This document shows positions 34,483-46,825 of a stretch of 64,000 bases of DNA, piece after piece. Within the stretch, counting starts at the first letter, position 1; every line of letters starts with the position of its first letter. The DNA is from Conchocele bisecta. Its lineage: Eukaryota > Mollusca > Bivalvia > Lucinida > Thyasiridae. The stretch is taken from the NCBI GenBank assembly GCA_029237695.1, contig CM055272.1, forward strand, positions 36,156,791 through 36,220,790, in the 5' to 3' direction. The position numbers were made by a program, and so were the translations under genes. The notes below the pieces were generated by a model. The model had not been told where the DNA came from. It ran no database searches and was given only the letters and a program-made list of their open reading frames with translations.

Positions 34483-34920
34483 TGTTTATTCGTGTTCAGG
34501 GATTCCGCTGGGGAAAATAAAAAAAATTCCACTTCAAAATTGCCACTTTTTTTTTTTTTTTTTGAAGTGGCGATTTGTTTTCTCGAAAATTGTAATTTTT
34601 TACCGCCAATCCCTGCGTGTTTAACGGCCTATCAACAGCTACGGTCATTTAAGGCCGGTACAATATGCCTGGGTGGGGCTATTTGTGGCCAATGAAAATG
34701 CTCAGAACCGTCTACATCACATAATCTGTATCCATCAGAACAATCCAAACATCTGATGACCTGTGAACCCTTTCACCCATAAATATTACACATGGAATTT
34801 TCCATGCTATTTTTTTGGCTATTCCATTAACCATAAAAAAGGTATTGTTGTAATGGTGAAAATAGTCTACACAAACAATGCGGATCCGGGGGTTTAACAA
34901 AACTTTCAAGCTGACGGCTC
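34483..34920 (+). mobile_element. Repeat R interrupted by hairpin P
   Basis: R resumes with TGTTTAACGGCCTATC after the P insertion (about 34500-34612). P carries a T-rich tract and GAAGTGGCGATTTG. Confidence 0.65.
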
Positions 34921-35201
34921 AGAATTCAATATTCACAAACACTGCAGATCCCGATGGGCCGGCTCATAATGAGCCGGCCCATCGGGATCTGCAGTGTTTG
35001 CGAATATTGAATTATGATCAGTTAGCTTGAAAGTTTTGTTAAACCATGAGCCGGCCCATCGGGATCTGCAGTGTTTGCGAATATTGAATTATGATCAGTT
35101 AGCTTGAAAGTTTTGTTAAACCATGAGCCGGCCCATCGGGATCTGCAGTGTTTGCGAATATTGAATTATGATCCGTCAGCTTGAAAGTGTTGTTAAACCC
35201 C
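34890..35201. repeat. Palindrome with triplicated 77-bp right arm
   Basis: GAGCCGGCCCATCGGGATCT starts at 34971, 35048 and 35125, exact 77-bp spacing. The left arm is single. 35202-35760 is unassigned. Confidence 0.85.
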
Positions 35202-36186
35202 CGATTACAACAAATAACAATTTATAACAACAGTAACATTTCCAGTACATGTATCTGCAAAAGAACATATAAACATGGAAGAGTGAACTATTTTGTTGTC
35301 GCTGATCGAAATTGGGATTACAATGTTATTTAACATTGTACTGATGCAAATGATAGTTACATTGATGACAATATGTACGATGAATTAACAACAGCAATAC
35401 GTACACACACACAGAAAGCAACAATAGAAACTAGAGTGCGAGGAATATATATATACGCAAAGCTCCAGGTTATCTGCTAATGCATAACTTCTGGAAGGGA
35501 AAATATGCAAGAAACTAGGCAAACCCGATACACAAGGAAGTGTGGTCTGTCGGCACACAAATGCACCCTGTGACAGATTGGAGAAACTCTGGCGAACATC
35601 TTAACCCACCCGGGTCGAGGTTTTCTCTGGAGCTATACTTGGTGACTACAATCAAAACTATTGGATACCCAGACACAACAAAACGTCCTGCATTTGACAA
35701 CAACATGTCTACTATTTTACATGACCAAAGACAAAAACGTCCGCATAACGCCGACAATGAAATATGAATTTCGAAAACAGGAAATATTGTACCTCACAGC
35801 AAATTCATAAATCAACATTTGCTCTGGTACTTGTGAAAACTTTTACCAACTGTTTTTTTTTGTTGCCTCTATTTTCAACATTCACTTTAGGCAAGCAAAA
35901 TATAGATGTGATATTTTTCAATTTTGTCACATGCAAACTATTATTGTTACATGACTGCCGTTGTTTGACACCGCTCACAGCCGTGTTCAAACGTACAGCG
36001 CGCTGTTTGACCATGGCTGTAGACAATGCTCATTTCGGGGCCAAGCCAACATCTACGTACTGCATGAGTCTCATGACGTTACGAGAATGCACCATTACAT
36101 CACCGTTCACAACGGTTGCACTGAAATTTTGAATTTGATGCGGCTGCATCACGCGACGTGTACTGTTTGTTTGTTGAGGTTTAACG

Positions 36187-36770
36187 CAGAGCTGCCAACC
36201 CCATGTCGGTCAAATGAGGAACATGGAGTGAAAAAGGGGCTATTTTCAGGAACGCCACATATGTTTTCCGGAACACAAATCAGTACTCACTTATATGCAT
36301 AAAGTAAATTTTTTAGAGCCTTGGCCCTCGTCTCGGCCACCATGACTAACCGAAAAATCACAATTACACTGCTTGCAAGACGCAAATTCATCACCGCGCT
36401 TTGACAGGACCAAATGGGGCCATGTCTCACTGTAATCAGTGATGAACATATGTGTTCTCCCAACTTCTTTCGATAAAAAATACCCAAATTCGTTGGCTGC
36501 ACACTTTGGAGCAGACATTTTATGAATTTACGTGATGAATAAATCAATATCGCTGAGCGCTTGAAAACAACTACACAAGAATTGAAATGGTAAGCGCCTA
36601 GGCGAGTATGATTACGGGAAAATAAAAAAATAGGATTTATTGGCAGAATTGTGAAACAAAATTATTATTTCCAGATATTCCCGCGCTGATATTTTTAAAA
36701 ATCGTACTTCCGTATTTCTAATGTATTTTCCGGAACAAATACGGAAAAATCGTAACAGTTGGCAGCTCTG
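36187..36770 (-). mobile_element. hAT-like DNA element, copy 1
   Basis: 584 bp with terminal inverted repeats CAGAGCTGCCAAC / GTTGGCAGCTCTG, typical of hAT elements, flanked by TTAACG direct repeats (36181-36186, 36771-36776). It interrupts an R repeat. It retains a minus-strand ORF at 36291-36518 but no catalytic domain. Confidence 0.7.
36291..36518 (-). pseudogene. Transposase N-terminal exon remnant (BED-like finger), hAT copy 1
   Basis: 75 residues. It contains 'RGDEFASCKQCNCDFSVSHG', with the C-x2-C spacing and following Phe, His and Gly seen in BED/ZBED-type N-termini of hAT transposases. The closing His pair is not present in this frame. A near-identical peptide is in the second copy. 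Confidence 0.5.
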
Positions 36771-37419
36771 TTAACGGCCTATCAACAGCTAAGGTCATTT
36801 AAGGCCGGGTCAATGGGTTTAGTACTAAATCCCATATATTACCTGTACAAGTACATATACATTTTCAAGTACATGTACAAATGGGGGGAAAATCCCAAAA
36901 TTAGAACTGAATATTTACAATAACAAAACTATATATTCAGCCCCGAAATCAGAATAATCCTGATTTGATGCCAGGTCCTCGCCACACCAGAATCACTTGG
37001 CCCCTCCCAAAAGCAGTAGGATCAGTAATAATCTTACTATTTTTATAATGGGCAATAACCCAATTCAACTCGCGCCTGCCGAGGCATTTGACAATAACTT
37101 TAACGCATTTGCCTTACAAAAAAAACGGACGACGACGCGGACGACGTGGCGGACAACGCGCCGACTATAATCGCGCCTCTGCTAAAGCTAAAGCAGGCAC
37201 GACAATAAAGAGGAACCACTACCGTTAATTTACGCCGTCTCGTTCGCCCGACCACCACCCACGAGACGTGTACTGCGGCCCCGGAATATGTATGTGTAAA
37301 AACCATCTGTTTGAATATATCAGATTATCAAAGTACCGAAAGTACTGTATAAATGCTCAAAATGCACGATATTTCCGATGGAAATGTAACAAAAACGTCC
37401 GACCATGTCCAGACGTGGG

Positions 37420-37510
37420 TAAACATTTGCCATGGCACGCGGGAACTGTTTGAACCCGCGGCCTACGGCCTTTGGATTCAAACAGTTCCCTCGTGCCACG
37501 GCAAATGTTA
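37420..37510. repeat. Foldback hairpin
   Basis: AACATTTGCCATGGCACGCG and complement around CGCGGCCTACGGCCTTTGG. A further short hairpin (GTCAGTGGAAAAAGGAGGC) is at 37738-37802. Confidence 0.65.
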
Positions 37511-38032
37511 TAATAGACGCGCATAAACATATCAAAGTACCTTTGGTGGTACATTTTTGACTAGTTCAAAATCCAACAGCAACGTGGTACATTAAAGCAG
37601 CCCATAATTTGTTTGGTCTGTTTTGTCCTACATGTGTAGCAGATATCCACATTGGGCAGTTCCTGGCAATGACCAATACATCACACCAGTTTTAAGTAGG
37701 ACACTCCACAAACGAGCCACTGGCTGACAATAGGCTGACATTGAAAGGGTCAGTGGAAAAAGGAGGCTGATTACCTGAGGGAGTTCGCCTCCTTCCACTG
37801 ACACGCAATGTCCCATTTGCAAGCCAGCCCCTCAAATGTAAAAGAAAGTATTGGACAAAGAATGGAATGTCCTAAGGTCCGAAATATAGAATAAATAGTT
37901 AACAGGAACTCCAGATAAGCATTAATTATTATTATATTATTAAAATAATTGATTTTAGCCCTTGATTCTTTTAATACAAAGACTATCGTAAATCAATAAT
38001 GTTTTCATCGCTTTGTCTGACAAATAGCACTC

Positions 38033-38252
38033 ATATGAGACACGCCATGTGATTTTGTAACTAAGAACATGTGCGATATCTCATGAAAAATATTTACAAA
38101 ATTAACAATATTTTCCATAAATTACGTTGAAAGTTTGCGAAGTTTTCGTCATCTTTCGACGTCATTTACATAATATATCACAGTTTCTGTAAATATATTT
38201 CATGAAAAATGGCACATGTTCTTAAGTACAAAATCTCCTGGCGTGTTTCATA
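38033..38252. repeat. Inverted repeat
   Basis: ATGAGACACGCCATGTGATT and CTCCTGGCGTGTTTCATAT-type complement. Partial relatives near 34300 and 55500. Confidence 0.6.
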
Positions 38253-38398
38253 TAAAATAATATCCATGTATTTTACTGCTACTTAAAGGACATGTAGTGT
38301 CATTGCGCAAAAAGTGGAAATTCAACGATACATTACCACTTTGCTATTCACACAGAAACAAATGGAGAATAATGAATGTACGAATGTTCTGCTTATCT

Positions 38399-38745
38399 GT
38401 AGCCTATTTCATGAACATTGCAAAGTATACTTTACTAGCAAAGTATACTTTGAGGGAGTAATCATTTATTTTTCCTGAAATGCATTATTTCATATAGAAC
38501 TAACAAATGCATATATTTCATGATTAAAAGTATGCAGAATTATTATACTGAATTTATTACATTATCACAGCCATTAAATGGCTGTGATAATGTAATAAAT
38601 TCAGTATAATAAAAATTAATAATTTTTTAAAAAAATTAATAAATTTTTAAAAAAATTAATAAATTTTTAAAAAAATTGAAAATTTCTCCCTCAAAGTATA
38701 CTTTGCTACTAAAGTATACTTTGCAATGTTGATGAAATGGGCTAC
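38399..38745. mobile_element. MITE B, with expanded AT-rich segment
   Basis: Standard B ends and centre; AATTAATAAATTTTTAAAAA is present in three near-copies at 38613-38675, making this B longer than others. Confidence 0.8.
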
Positions 38746-38997
38746 AGGTAATAATGAATGTACGAATGTTCTGCTTATCTGGTACACTGTATGAGGGCAT
38801 AGACAATCTAACATCATTAACTAGGTATTATAAATAACGCTAAAATGATAAAAATACATGAAAACACGAGCACACAAAAGAAACATCACAGGAGGCTAAA
38901 GTACTATATCTAAAATACCAGTTTCATAACGCAAAACTGATATGAAATCTGTCGTAGTGCTTATAAATCTTTCTGAGCATGCACTCAATGCTATGCT

Positions 38998-39190
38998 AAA
39001 AAAAACACAGGAAGTTTGATTGGCCGGAGTTTCGGCCAACCAAACTGCCTGATTTTGAGTACATGTTTCGAGAACGTGTTCGGAATGTTTTATAATCATG
39101 TGCTCATAAACTCAAATATCTTATTTAAAATCGGTAGTTCCAGCGAATCAAACTGCTCGATTTCAAATTTGATATTCGAGCAAATGATCA
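38998..39190. repeat. Foldback repeat, family L
   Basis: GGAAGTTTGATTGGCCGGAG and complement, followed by related unpaired sequence. Confidence 0.5.
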
Positions 39191-39544
39191 AAAAGGATAA
39201 TTAATGACGATCGCTAACTAGTCAGAATCAATTTTTCTGATTCAATTACTATAGCTGAATACAAGTAGGTATATATAACCGTGAAAATCATAAACCTTAA
39301 TTTACCGTGCACCCTTCAAAACTAAGCACGCTAAACTTTTCTGGGCAACTAGTTTTTACTGTACTTTACTGGAAACGACCTATTTACCAAGTGCAAAAAC
39401 ACATTTCACATGTTATGATATACATAGTAAATATATATATATCAGAGGCCTGTTTCACTAGACTTTGTACGACTAAAATGTTTGTATTTCGAGTGCAAAA
39501 TTCAAGAGCAAAATTTCACATTAACACGGTTTTCTTGTAAACAA

Positions 39545-39695
39545 TTATTGGATTTACCTTTATTGAGCATAGGCTGCATATGCATATGCAGCCTATGCTC
39601 AATAAATGTAAATCCATCAATTGAAATTTCCAGGCGATCCTAAATTTGCACTTACAAACAATTTAGTTGGACGAAGTTTAATAGTGAAACGGCCT
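39545..39695. repeat. Foldback repeat, TTATTGAGCATAGGCTGCAT type
   Basis: Perfect stem around GCATATGCATATGC; a second copy is at 43340-43590 and a half copy near 14878. 39696-40315 is unassigned. Confidence 0.7.
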
Positions 39696-40315
39696 CCCCG
39701 CAATGGTTAAATTGTTATATCTTGAATTCCAACGGTAGATTATACACATTTATACCAATAGTTAACTCATATTAACAAACACCTAATTCACAAGACCTAC
39801 TAGCTTTTTTAAAAAAGAATACAAGCCAGAAGCAAAGAATAAAACATCGCATGTACAAATTTTTTCAGACAATAATGAAAGTAGCAATAACTTGAGGCAA
39901 AACTTAAGGCTACAATTTTGCCTCAATGTATGTCATTTACAGAAAACTTTGTTAATGTTATATACAATGGACAATATACATTATATATGACAAGATAATG
40001 ACGCCAGACAATGTCAATAAGACTATCGACATATTCTAGTTTACACCTACCACTGGTAAATGTCCCCCAACAATAAACAAGTGTGATTAAATATTTTCCT
40101 GATAGCAGGAAATTTATACATATTTGAGGAATTCCGAAACTATCGAAAGTAGTTCCTATATTTTCAGAGCAAGCATGCATGCAGTCTGCATTGGGCTACA
40201 CGATTTTAAGAACCTTTTGACAAAACTGGTTTACCAAAAATAATACAAATGTAACACGAGTATCGTCAATACAAAAGTTGCTATAATAAGCCTGTTCTAG
40301 AATACAATGAAAACA

Positions 40316-40928
40316 TGTAGCCTATTTCATCAACATTATAGGAATGAATGGCCTTTTTGTGGAATTTATCGGGGTATAAACTTGGAAAAGTCGCGGGAAT
40401 ACTGGACAAAGGCCGGAAGGCCTCGTCCAGTATTCCCGCGACTTTTCCAAGTTTATATCCCCGATAAATGCCACAAAAAGGCCATTCATTCCTTATAATT
40501 CCAGCATTTGAAATAAATTCATCAAGCAAATGTGTTTATTTTCCGTTTTCTTAAGAATTATTTTAACTGCGCCTCATGGTTACGGAAAGTAGTTCGGTGT
40601 GGGAGCTTACTGGGATATAAATTTTGGACAGAGACTTGCTACGGGCCAATCAAATGTTAGGAAATTGTGTAAATATTTTTGTGCTGGAATTATTACAAAG
40701 TATACTTATCTCCTCTCGCAAAGTATACTTTGAGGGAGAAATTTTCAATTTTAGGATAAATTTATTAATTTTTATTATACTGAATTTATTACCGTACATT
40801 ATCACAGCCATTTTCAGTATAATAATTATGCAGACTTTTAATCATCAAATATATGCAGTGGTTAGTTCTATATGAAATAATGCGTTTTGGGGAAAGTATA
40901 CTTTGCAATGGTGATGAAGTAGGCTACT
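40316..40928. mobile_element. MITE B interrupted by composite C/D
   Basis: B starts TGTAGCCTATTTCATCAACA at 40318 and resumes at ACAAAGTATACTTATCTC (40695) after the C/D insertion (about 40337-40692). B's second half is also shortened. Confidence 0.75.
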
Positions 40929-41209
40929 GATATGCTGGTCTGTTTATTGTCGGGGGTCATAAGCCTCTGCTACAATCACTCTGCTAAGCCACAACTACAA
41001 TAAATAACATATATTTCAAATGAACTTATCCATCAGATATTGATAATACGCTAGTCGAATTGTCAACTTCTTTCTGGAAAAAGCCATTTTTAAGTTAATT
41101 AAATTTCAAAAGTTTTCCCCAACTTTTGTGATCAATTTTGAAAAATATCCTCCTCTTTTAATTTACGCGTTATTAAAGATATATACATGTATTATATGAT
41201 TTTTGAACA

Positions 41210-41510
41210 ATTATATGATGGACAGTCCCTTTAATACATATAATACAATGAAATGAACATGAAATAGTTTTATATAGGAGTGTTTGAAACCGCCAGCCAA
41301 TTTGTACCAGCACTGGTGGTTATGTTTTCTGCATTTCATCTTTAAATAAATTTTCTCCATTTTCGTTAGAAAGTTTAAAAAAATTTCCTTAATACCATTT
41401 ACACGATAAGACATGATACACGACGGACAGTCTGGAATACAATACAATGAAATGAAAATGAAGACAGTTTTAAACAGTCCAGCAACTCAAATCGTCAGCC
41501 AATTTCTATC
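41210..41510 (+). repeat. Direct repeat pair, ~200 bp apart
   Basis: ATACAATGAAATGAACATGA near 41246 and ATACAATGAAATGAAAATGA near 41442, each with GACAGTC before and CAGCCAATTT after. 40929-41209 is unassigned. Confidence 0.6.
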
Positions 41511-41599
41511 AATAGTTGCGATTATAAATGACTGAATGGTATGTCGTTCAGAATGACCGTATACAGACCTTTTTACATCAATTCGACTAGGTCATATGC

Positions 41600-41825
41600 G
41601 GCTATGACTGGAGAAATGCGGCTTGTGGCATTTGTGATCACTCAAATGGCACACTTGTGTAGCCTACAAATGATTTATATTGCTATATTGTTAGAAGCAC
41701 GACGGGCGTTTCATTGATGGAATAGTGAACAGTGCAGATCCTGATCAGACTGTGCGGATGCACAGGCTGATCTGGATCTACACTGGTCGCAAAACCCACA
41801 AGCCCTTCTCCACTCACATATACAT
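41600..41825. mobile_element. MITE A, 3' end degraded
   Basis: GGCTATGACTGGAGAAATGC start, GATCCTGATCAGACTGTGCG hairpin and CACTGGTCGCAAAACCCACA. The hAT-like copy 2 begins where A ends. Confidence 0.65.
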
Positions 41826-42417
41826 CAGAGCTGCCAACACCATGTCGGTCACATGGAGAGAAAAGGGGGCTATTTTCAGGAACACCACATGTTTTCCGAA
41901 ACACAAATCAGTACTCACTTATATGCATAAAGTAAATTTTACAGCCTTGTCTCGGCCACCATGACCAACCGAAACATCACAATTACACTGCTTGCAAGAC
42001 GCAAATTCATCACCGCGCTTTGACAGGACTAAATTGGGCCATGTCTCGCTGTAATAAGTGATAAACATCTGTGTTCTCTTAACTTCTTTCGATAAAAAAG
42101 ACCCAAATTCGTTGGCTGCGCGCTTTGGATCAGACATTTTATGAATGTACGTGATGAATAAATCAATATCACTGAACGCTTGAAACTACTATCACTACAC
42201 AACAAGAATCAAAATGGTAAGCGCCTAGGCGAGTATGATTACGGGTAAATAAACAAATAGGATTTATTGGCAGAATTGTGAAACAAAATTATTATTTCCA
42301 GATATTCCCGCGCTGATTTTTTTAAAAATCGTACTTTTTAATTGTTGTCCGTACTTCCGTATTTCTAATGTATTTTCCGGAACAAATACGGAAAAGTCGG
42401 AACAGTTGGCAGCTCTG
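41826..42417 (-). mobile_element. hAT-like DNA element, copy 2
   Basis: 592 bp with the same terminal inverted repeats as the 36.2 kb copy. It is flanked by TATACAT direct repeats (41819-41825, 42418-42424) and inserted at the end of a MITE A copy. Confidence 0.7.
41919..42137 (-). pseudogene. Transposase N-terminal exon remnant, hAT copy 2
   Basis: 72 residues with 'RGDEFASCKQCNCDVSVGHG'. The upstream 'AANEFGSFLSKEV' also matches copy 1. Substitutions are mostly conservative although both elements are non-autonomous. Confidence 0.5.
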
Positions 42418-42904
42418 TATACATGTAGGTCTACTAGGCACACTAGCACAATTGCATCAGTGTCTAAAGCGCTTACTTACGTCAATGAAAATATGGATGA
42501 TGACAAATAAGTATATAAAGTTTCCAGCCAATCCGTGTTATGATAACAGAGATAGCGAGTAGCCAAAAACTTTAACGCAAATCTCAGACAAACAGACGGA
42601 CAGGCTGGCGACTATATGTACGCCAAAATCTTTGTCAGGTTACATAAAGTACAAAATGAAGATCGTGACTATAGACTATCTGTGATGAAGACGATGATGA
42701 AATGAAAATACTAACATGTTTACATAACTATATTAATCATATACTCTATTATATACAATTTTTTTTTTACATTTCAAGTTTTATTAACAATTTAAAAAAC
42801 AAATTGAGGAATGATTTCAATGGATGATTTGCAACAGAAAATGGTGTGTGTCCACCTATAAGTGTGTTAACCCAATACACCACACAAATTGTACATATGG
42901 CCAT

Positions 42905-43160
42905 TTCAAGATTGGTGCTTTATTTATTTACAACGATTACAAAACAAGCGCGAGAGCACTGAAACAAATGTTTTCGTTGGCACAGATGAAGGCGTATGGG
43001 CGATCATTAATGTGGGAGGAAACCGGAGTACCTGGAGGAAACCCACTTGTCCGATCTGGCGATCCGCCGTACCATCTCACATACTGCCCCGGCTGATGAT
43101 CGAACCTGGGGCCGCATTGGTGAGAACCGCGTTCATTACCGATTGCGCTAACCGAACAAC
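42905..43160 (-). mobile_element. tRNA-headed SINE, copy 2
   Basis: Minus strand: head GGTTAGCGCAATCGGTAATG (A-box-like) and AGGTTCGATCATCAGCC (B-box-like). The body has GGGTTTCCTCCAGGTACTCC, a motif shared by tRNA-derived SINEs of many invertebrates. Confidence 0.7.
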
Positions 43161-43339
43161 CGGTTGCGTGTGTATTAGGCAAATACCATGTCTATTGATC
43201 TCTCAAGATCAGTAGACAATGGCAAGAATACTGCATAAATACTTCAGGGTATCAAAAGTTTCAAGATCGGATTTATATTACACCACACAGAATGTAGTTA
43301 AAACGGTGGTCACAGACCAATACCATAACAAACGTACAA

Positions 43340-43590
43340 GAAGCTGGGGGCCGTTTCACTAAACTTTGTACGACTAAAATGTTTGTAAGTGCAAACTTAC
43401 GATATTCTGTCAATTTCACATTAACAATGTTTTCTTGTAAACAATCATTGGATTTACATTTATTGAGCATAGGCTGCATATGCAGCCTATGCTCAATAAA
43501 TGTAAATCCAACAATTGGAATTTCCAGACGATCCTAAGTTTGCACTTACGAACATTTTAGTTGTACAAAGTTTAGTGAAACGGACCCCAG
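43340..43590. repeat. Foldback repeat, TTATTGAGCATAGGCTGCAT type
   Basis: Outer arms GTTTCACTAAACTTTGTACG and complement; stem around GCATATGC. 43591-44290 is unassigned apart from an R fragment at 43875-44000. Confidence 0.75.
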
Positions 43591-44289
43591 GTGTGTACCG
43601 ATAGTTTTGCAATATCAATTCCACACATATCATGCGTATCACATGAAGAGGTTTGAGAGGTTATGATAAATCGCTTCTCATCTCTCAGCTCCGTAACATA
43701 ATTTCATCAAGAAAGAAGTGGAATAAAATAAAATGGTGCTTTAAATAACGGCCTTCCAACACAAACAAGGTATTTGGGGTCAACGATCAAGTAGAATAAT
43801 AACTTAACCCCTTTTCTTCTATTGAACCCTTCATATTGTATCAATAGCAAAATGATCTATTACAGCATTGCAATCGTTGATTTATTGGTGTTTAACGGCC
43901 TACCAACAGCTATGGTCATTTTAGGCTGGGCCAATGGGTTCGATCCCGTATTTAACCTGCTGCATTGCAATGAATGAAATTTCCCGAAATTACTACACTG
44001 AACCAGATACATGTAGATAGACCGGCCAAGTTCTAAGTTACATATTGAAGAAACGCGTGCATATGCCCACAGCAAAGTGAACAACACACGGCATATAAAA
44101 TAATCAAACTAAACAGGGCATTTTGCCTTTGTGACGAGTGCAGACAAATTCAAAGAATGTGTATGTAGGATGAAAAATTACTTTACTAGGGGTTATACAT
44201 GTATATATTAATTGGTGTGACAAGACAAAAGATGACCACATACCTAATTAACTCGGCAGGTCATGAAAAACGGCCTGGGAACGTGATCA

Positions 44290-44395
44290 TCAAATTGTCA
44301 GCATGTACCCGATTCTCAGCAATTTGATTGGCCGACCATGAACTGTGCTCAGGCTCTGCTTATCAAATCACTTGATTTTGGGTACAAATGAGAAG
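44290..44395. repeat. Family L hairpin, degenerate
   Basis: AATTTGATTGGCCGACCATG with a partial complement. Confidence 0.45.
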
Positions 44396-44737
44396 GTTTA
44401 TACATAAGAGGTCCCTGATCCAAAGATAAAATTGGTTTTGCCGAATAGCGACCCAAATAGAAACACCGAGTACATGAGTGTTTCAATGATGGCACAAGTA
44501 ATAAGATAATGAAGGATTGTATCTAGTTATTTCCCTTTGAATATATTTATAGAAATACGGTCCAAATTGTATATTTTAGGGTCTTATTGCTTGTAAAAAG
44601 GGCGACTGTCCCACAATTTGTTGTGTAAAGGAGCCATTATAGTTTTCGACTATTGTTGATTCAGGTTATCCTACATATCTTCACATTCTGATCCGGAACT
44701 GCATTACTTGCCAGATCCATATTTTGACACTTGTAAA

Positions 44738-44815
44738 GTTTTATTACAAACAGTGTAGACTCAGATCAGACTGCACAGTTGTGCAGTCTGATCCGAGTCT
44801 ACCCTGTTTGCATTT
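44738..44815. repeat. Foldback hairpin
   Basis: AGACTCAGATCAGACTGCAC and complement around AGTTGTGC. 44816-45955 has a half copy of J at 45365-45480 and no gene. Confidence 0.7.
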
Positions 44816-45956
44816 TTGCACTATTCAGTCAGAAATAAACACTAAAATAAACCATAGGACCGGATTTCGACAAACATATTTGCAAATGGAAATAACTAAC
44901 CACGATCAGTCATTGGTATCAAATTAAGCAGTGTGAGTATGGATACATCTATACAATATATTTCATTTAGATTAATATGCAGTTATACGAGCAATTGTAC
45001 ATGTACATAATGTGTATGGATTTGTATGCTGAATTGAAATACAACACATTCTGCCACAAGCAGAAACTTTCATACGGTGAGAATAACGAATGGTAGCAAT
45101 TCTTTGGTTGTGAATATTTTGGGACAGAAAATTTAGTGATCTTTTAAATCGCTAGTTTGTCGCAGCCATCGTAGGCATGTATCTGCATAAATATATGACC
45201 ACAGCACGCATGTAGGGAACGTTGAGGCTTTGCTAATCATGTTGATCAGCCATTTGACCTTGACCATGGGCATACATCCCGCACATATAGATGATGATAA
45301 ACAAGCATGTGAAGTTCAAGTCAATCTGATGTATGGTTTCAGAGGGTTCAGTAATTTAAACACTTTAACCCTTTCACCCCTAAGTAACTGGAATGCATTT
45401 TGATACGGTATGTTAATTTTCCGAACAAATCAATCATCACAAAATGATTTTCAGACTAGTCCATTTTAATATGAAAAGGGGGTGGTTTGTCACATGGTTT
45501 GTCTCGATTGTAGATCTCAATCGTCTAGCACATTCACACAAGTAGGATTTGGATGATATATTATTACTGATAGTAATAAGAATATGCTATACTGCTCGCT
45601 AACGCCAAATATCCATTTTTTTTACCCCTTTAAGGTCAATATCGCAGTGAAAATACTGATAAAAATATAGATAATCTCATACAAACGTACAACCAACAGC
45701 ATACAACAACATAACGGGACAGTCACACTAAAAATGAAACATACAGCACACGATGGTAAATGAAGAAATGGCCGTTATATGGTACGATAATTAAAGCAAG
45801 TACAAATATATAAATTTACAATTACAGTTGAACTAAACAGTAAAACTGAAAATGTTGCCTTGAATGATAGTAAAAGTGACATTAATAACTCTTTATGAAT
45901 TCGGAATATCCCAAGAAAGAAAATCTTTAAAAAAAAATAAACATTTTTTTTGCTTC

Positions 45957-46140
45957 TCCCAGTAAAGTACATGTTGTGATCACTAATTTGAACAGACTCG
46001 CCGAGACCATTCATTTGATTTGATTTATTGGTGTTTAACGGCCTATCAACAAGCCGTTAAACACCAACAAATCAAATCAAATGAATGGTCTCGGCGAGTC
46101 TATGCAAACGTCAAGTGATCACAACATGTACTTTCCTAAA
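45957..46140. repeat. Family I hairpin with mirrored fragment of repeat R
   Basis: Outer I arms (GTACATGTTGTGATCACT) enclose GGTGTTTAACGGCCTATC and its near-complement GCCGTTAAACACCAACAAAT. Confidence 0.8.
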
Positions 46141-46684
46141 AAAATGACCATAGTGGTTATTTCAAACTATTTGCCAAGATCAGCCAACAAAATAGGGTAA
46201 ATTGTTTTTATGTTATGTTATATTTGTCTGATATAGCCCCCCGGAGTGCATGATTTAATGATAATGTTCAGCATTAAAGCAGACATTCAATAGGATACAT
46301 GTATACAAGTATTATAACAAATAAACATGAGAAAATAAAGTTAGTTTCATTTGGCAGATCCCGACAAACATTTGGAAATTGCTGCCAAAAACAGGGTTCC
46401 GTTGTTCAAAAATCAGCTAAAAATAGCAAACAAAATTGGTTTCCGTGCCTTTTAAGAGTCAATAATGAAATGCGAGTCCAAAATGAGGTTCCAGAATGAA
46501 ATGGAATTCAGATACAGCACCAATCAATTCACACACATTATGACCAGCAAATGAATGTGTAACTATAATTGTGCTGTAAATAATCTCATATGAGGACTTT
46601 GATTTCTATATACCGTAATAACCTACAAATTCCGACACCATTAATTTTGGGAAACACATAAAAATGTATGGTTTCACCCATAAC

Positions 46685-46825
46685 AGAGATTGTGCTAATG
46701 TTTAGGGTTAGACTGACCGTACTGGTTTAATCACAATGTATTTGGATACAATTTGCTTTGGGAAACCCCAATTTAATAGGGGTTTCCCAAAGCAAACTGT
46801 ATCCGAATGTTGAGTAATTACAGTA
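46685..46825. repeat. Foldback repeat, family N
   Basis: TTGCTTTGGGAAACCCCAAT and complement. 46141-46684 and 46826-47299 are unassigned. Confidence 0.65.

Larger units (their letters stand above)
36163..37070 (+). mobile_element. Repeat R split by hAT-like element
   Basis: R sequence is found on both sides of 36187-36770, continuing to ATGGGCAATAACCCAATTCA. A close relative is at 62452-63015. 37075-37310 is a further diffuse repeat (CGGACGACGACGCGGAC). Confidence 0.7.
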
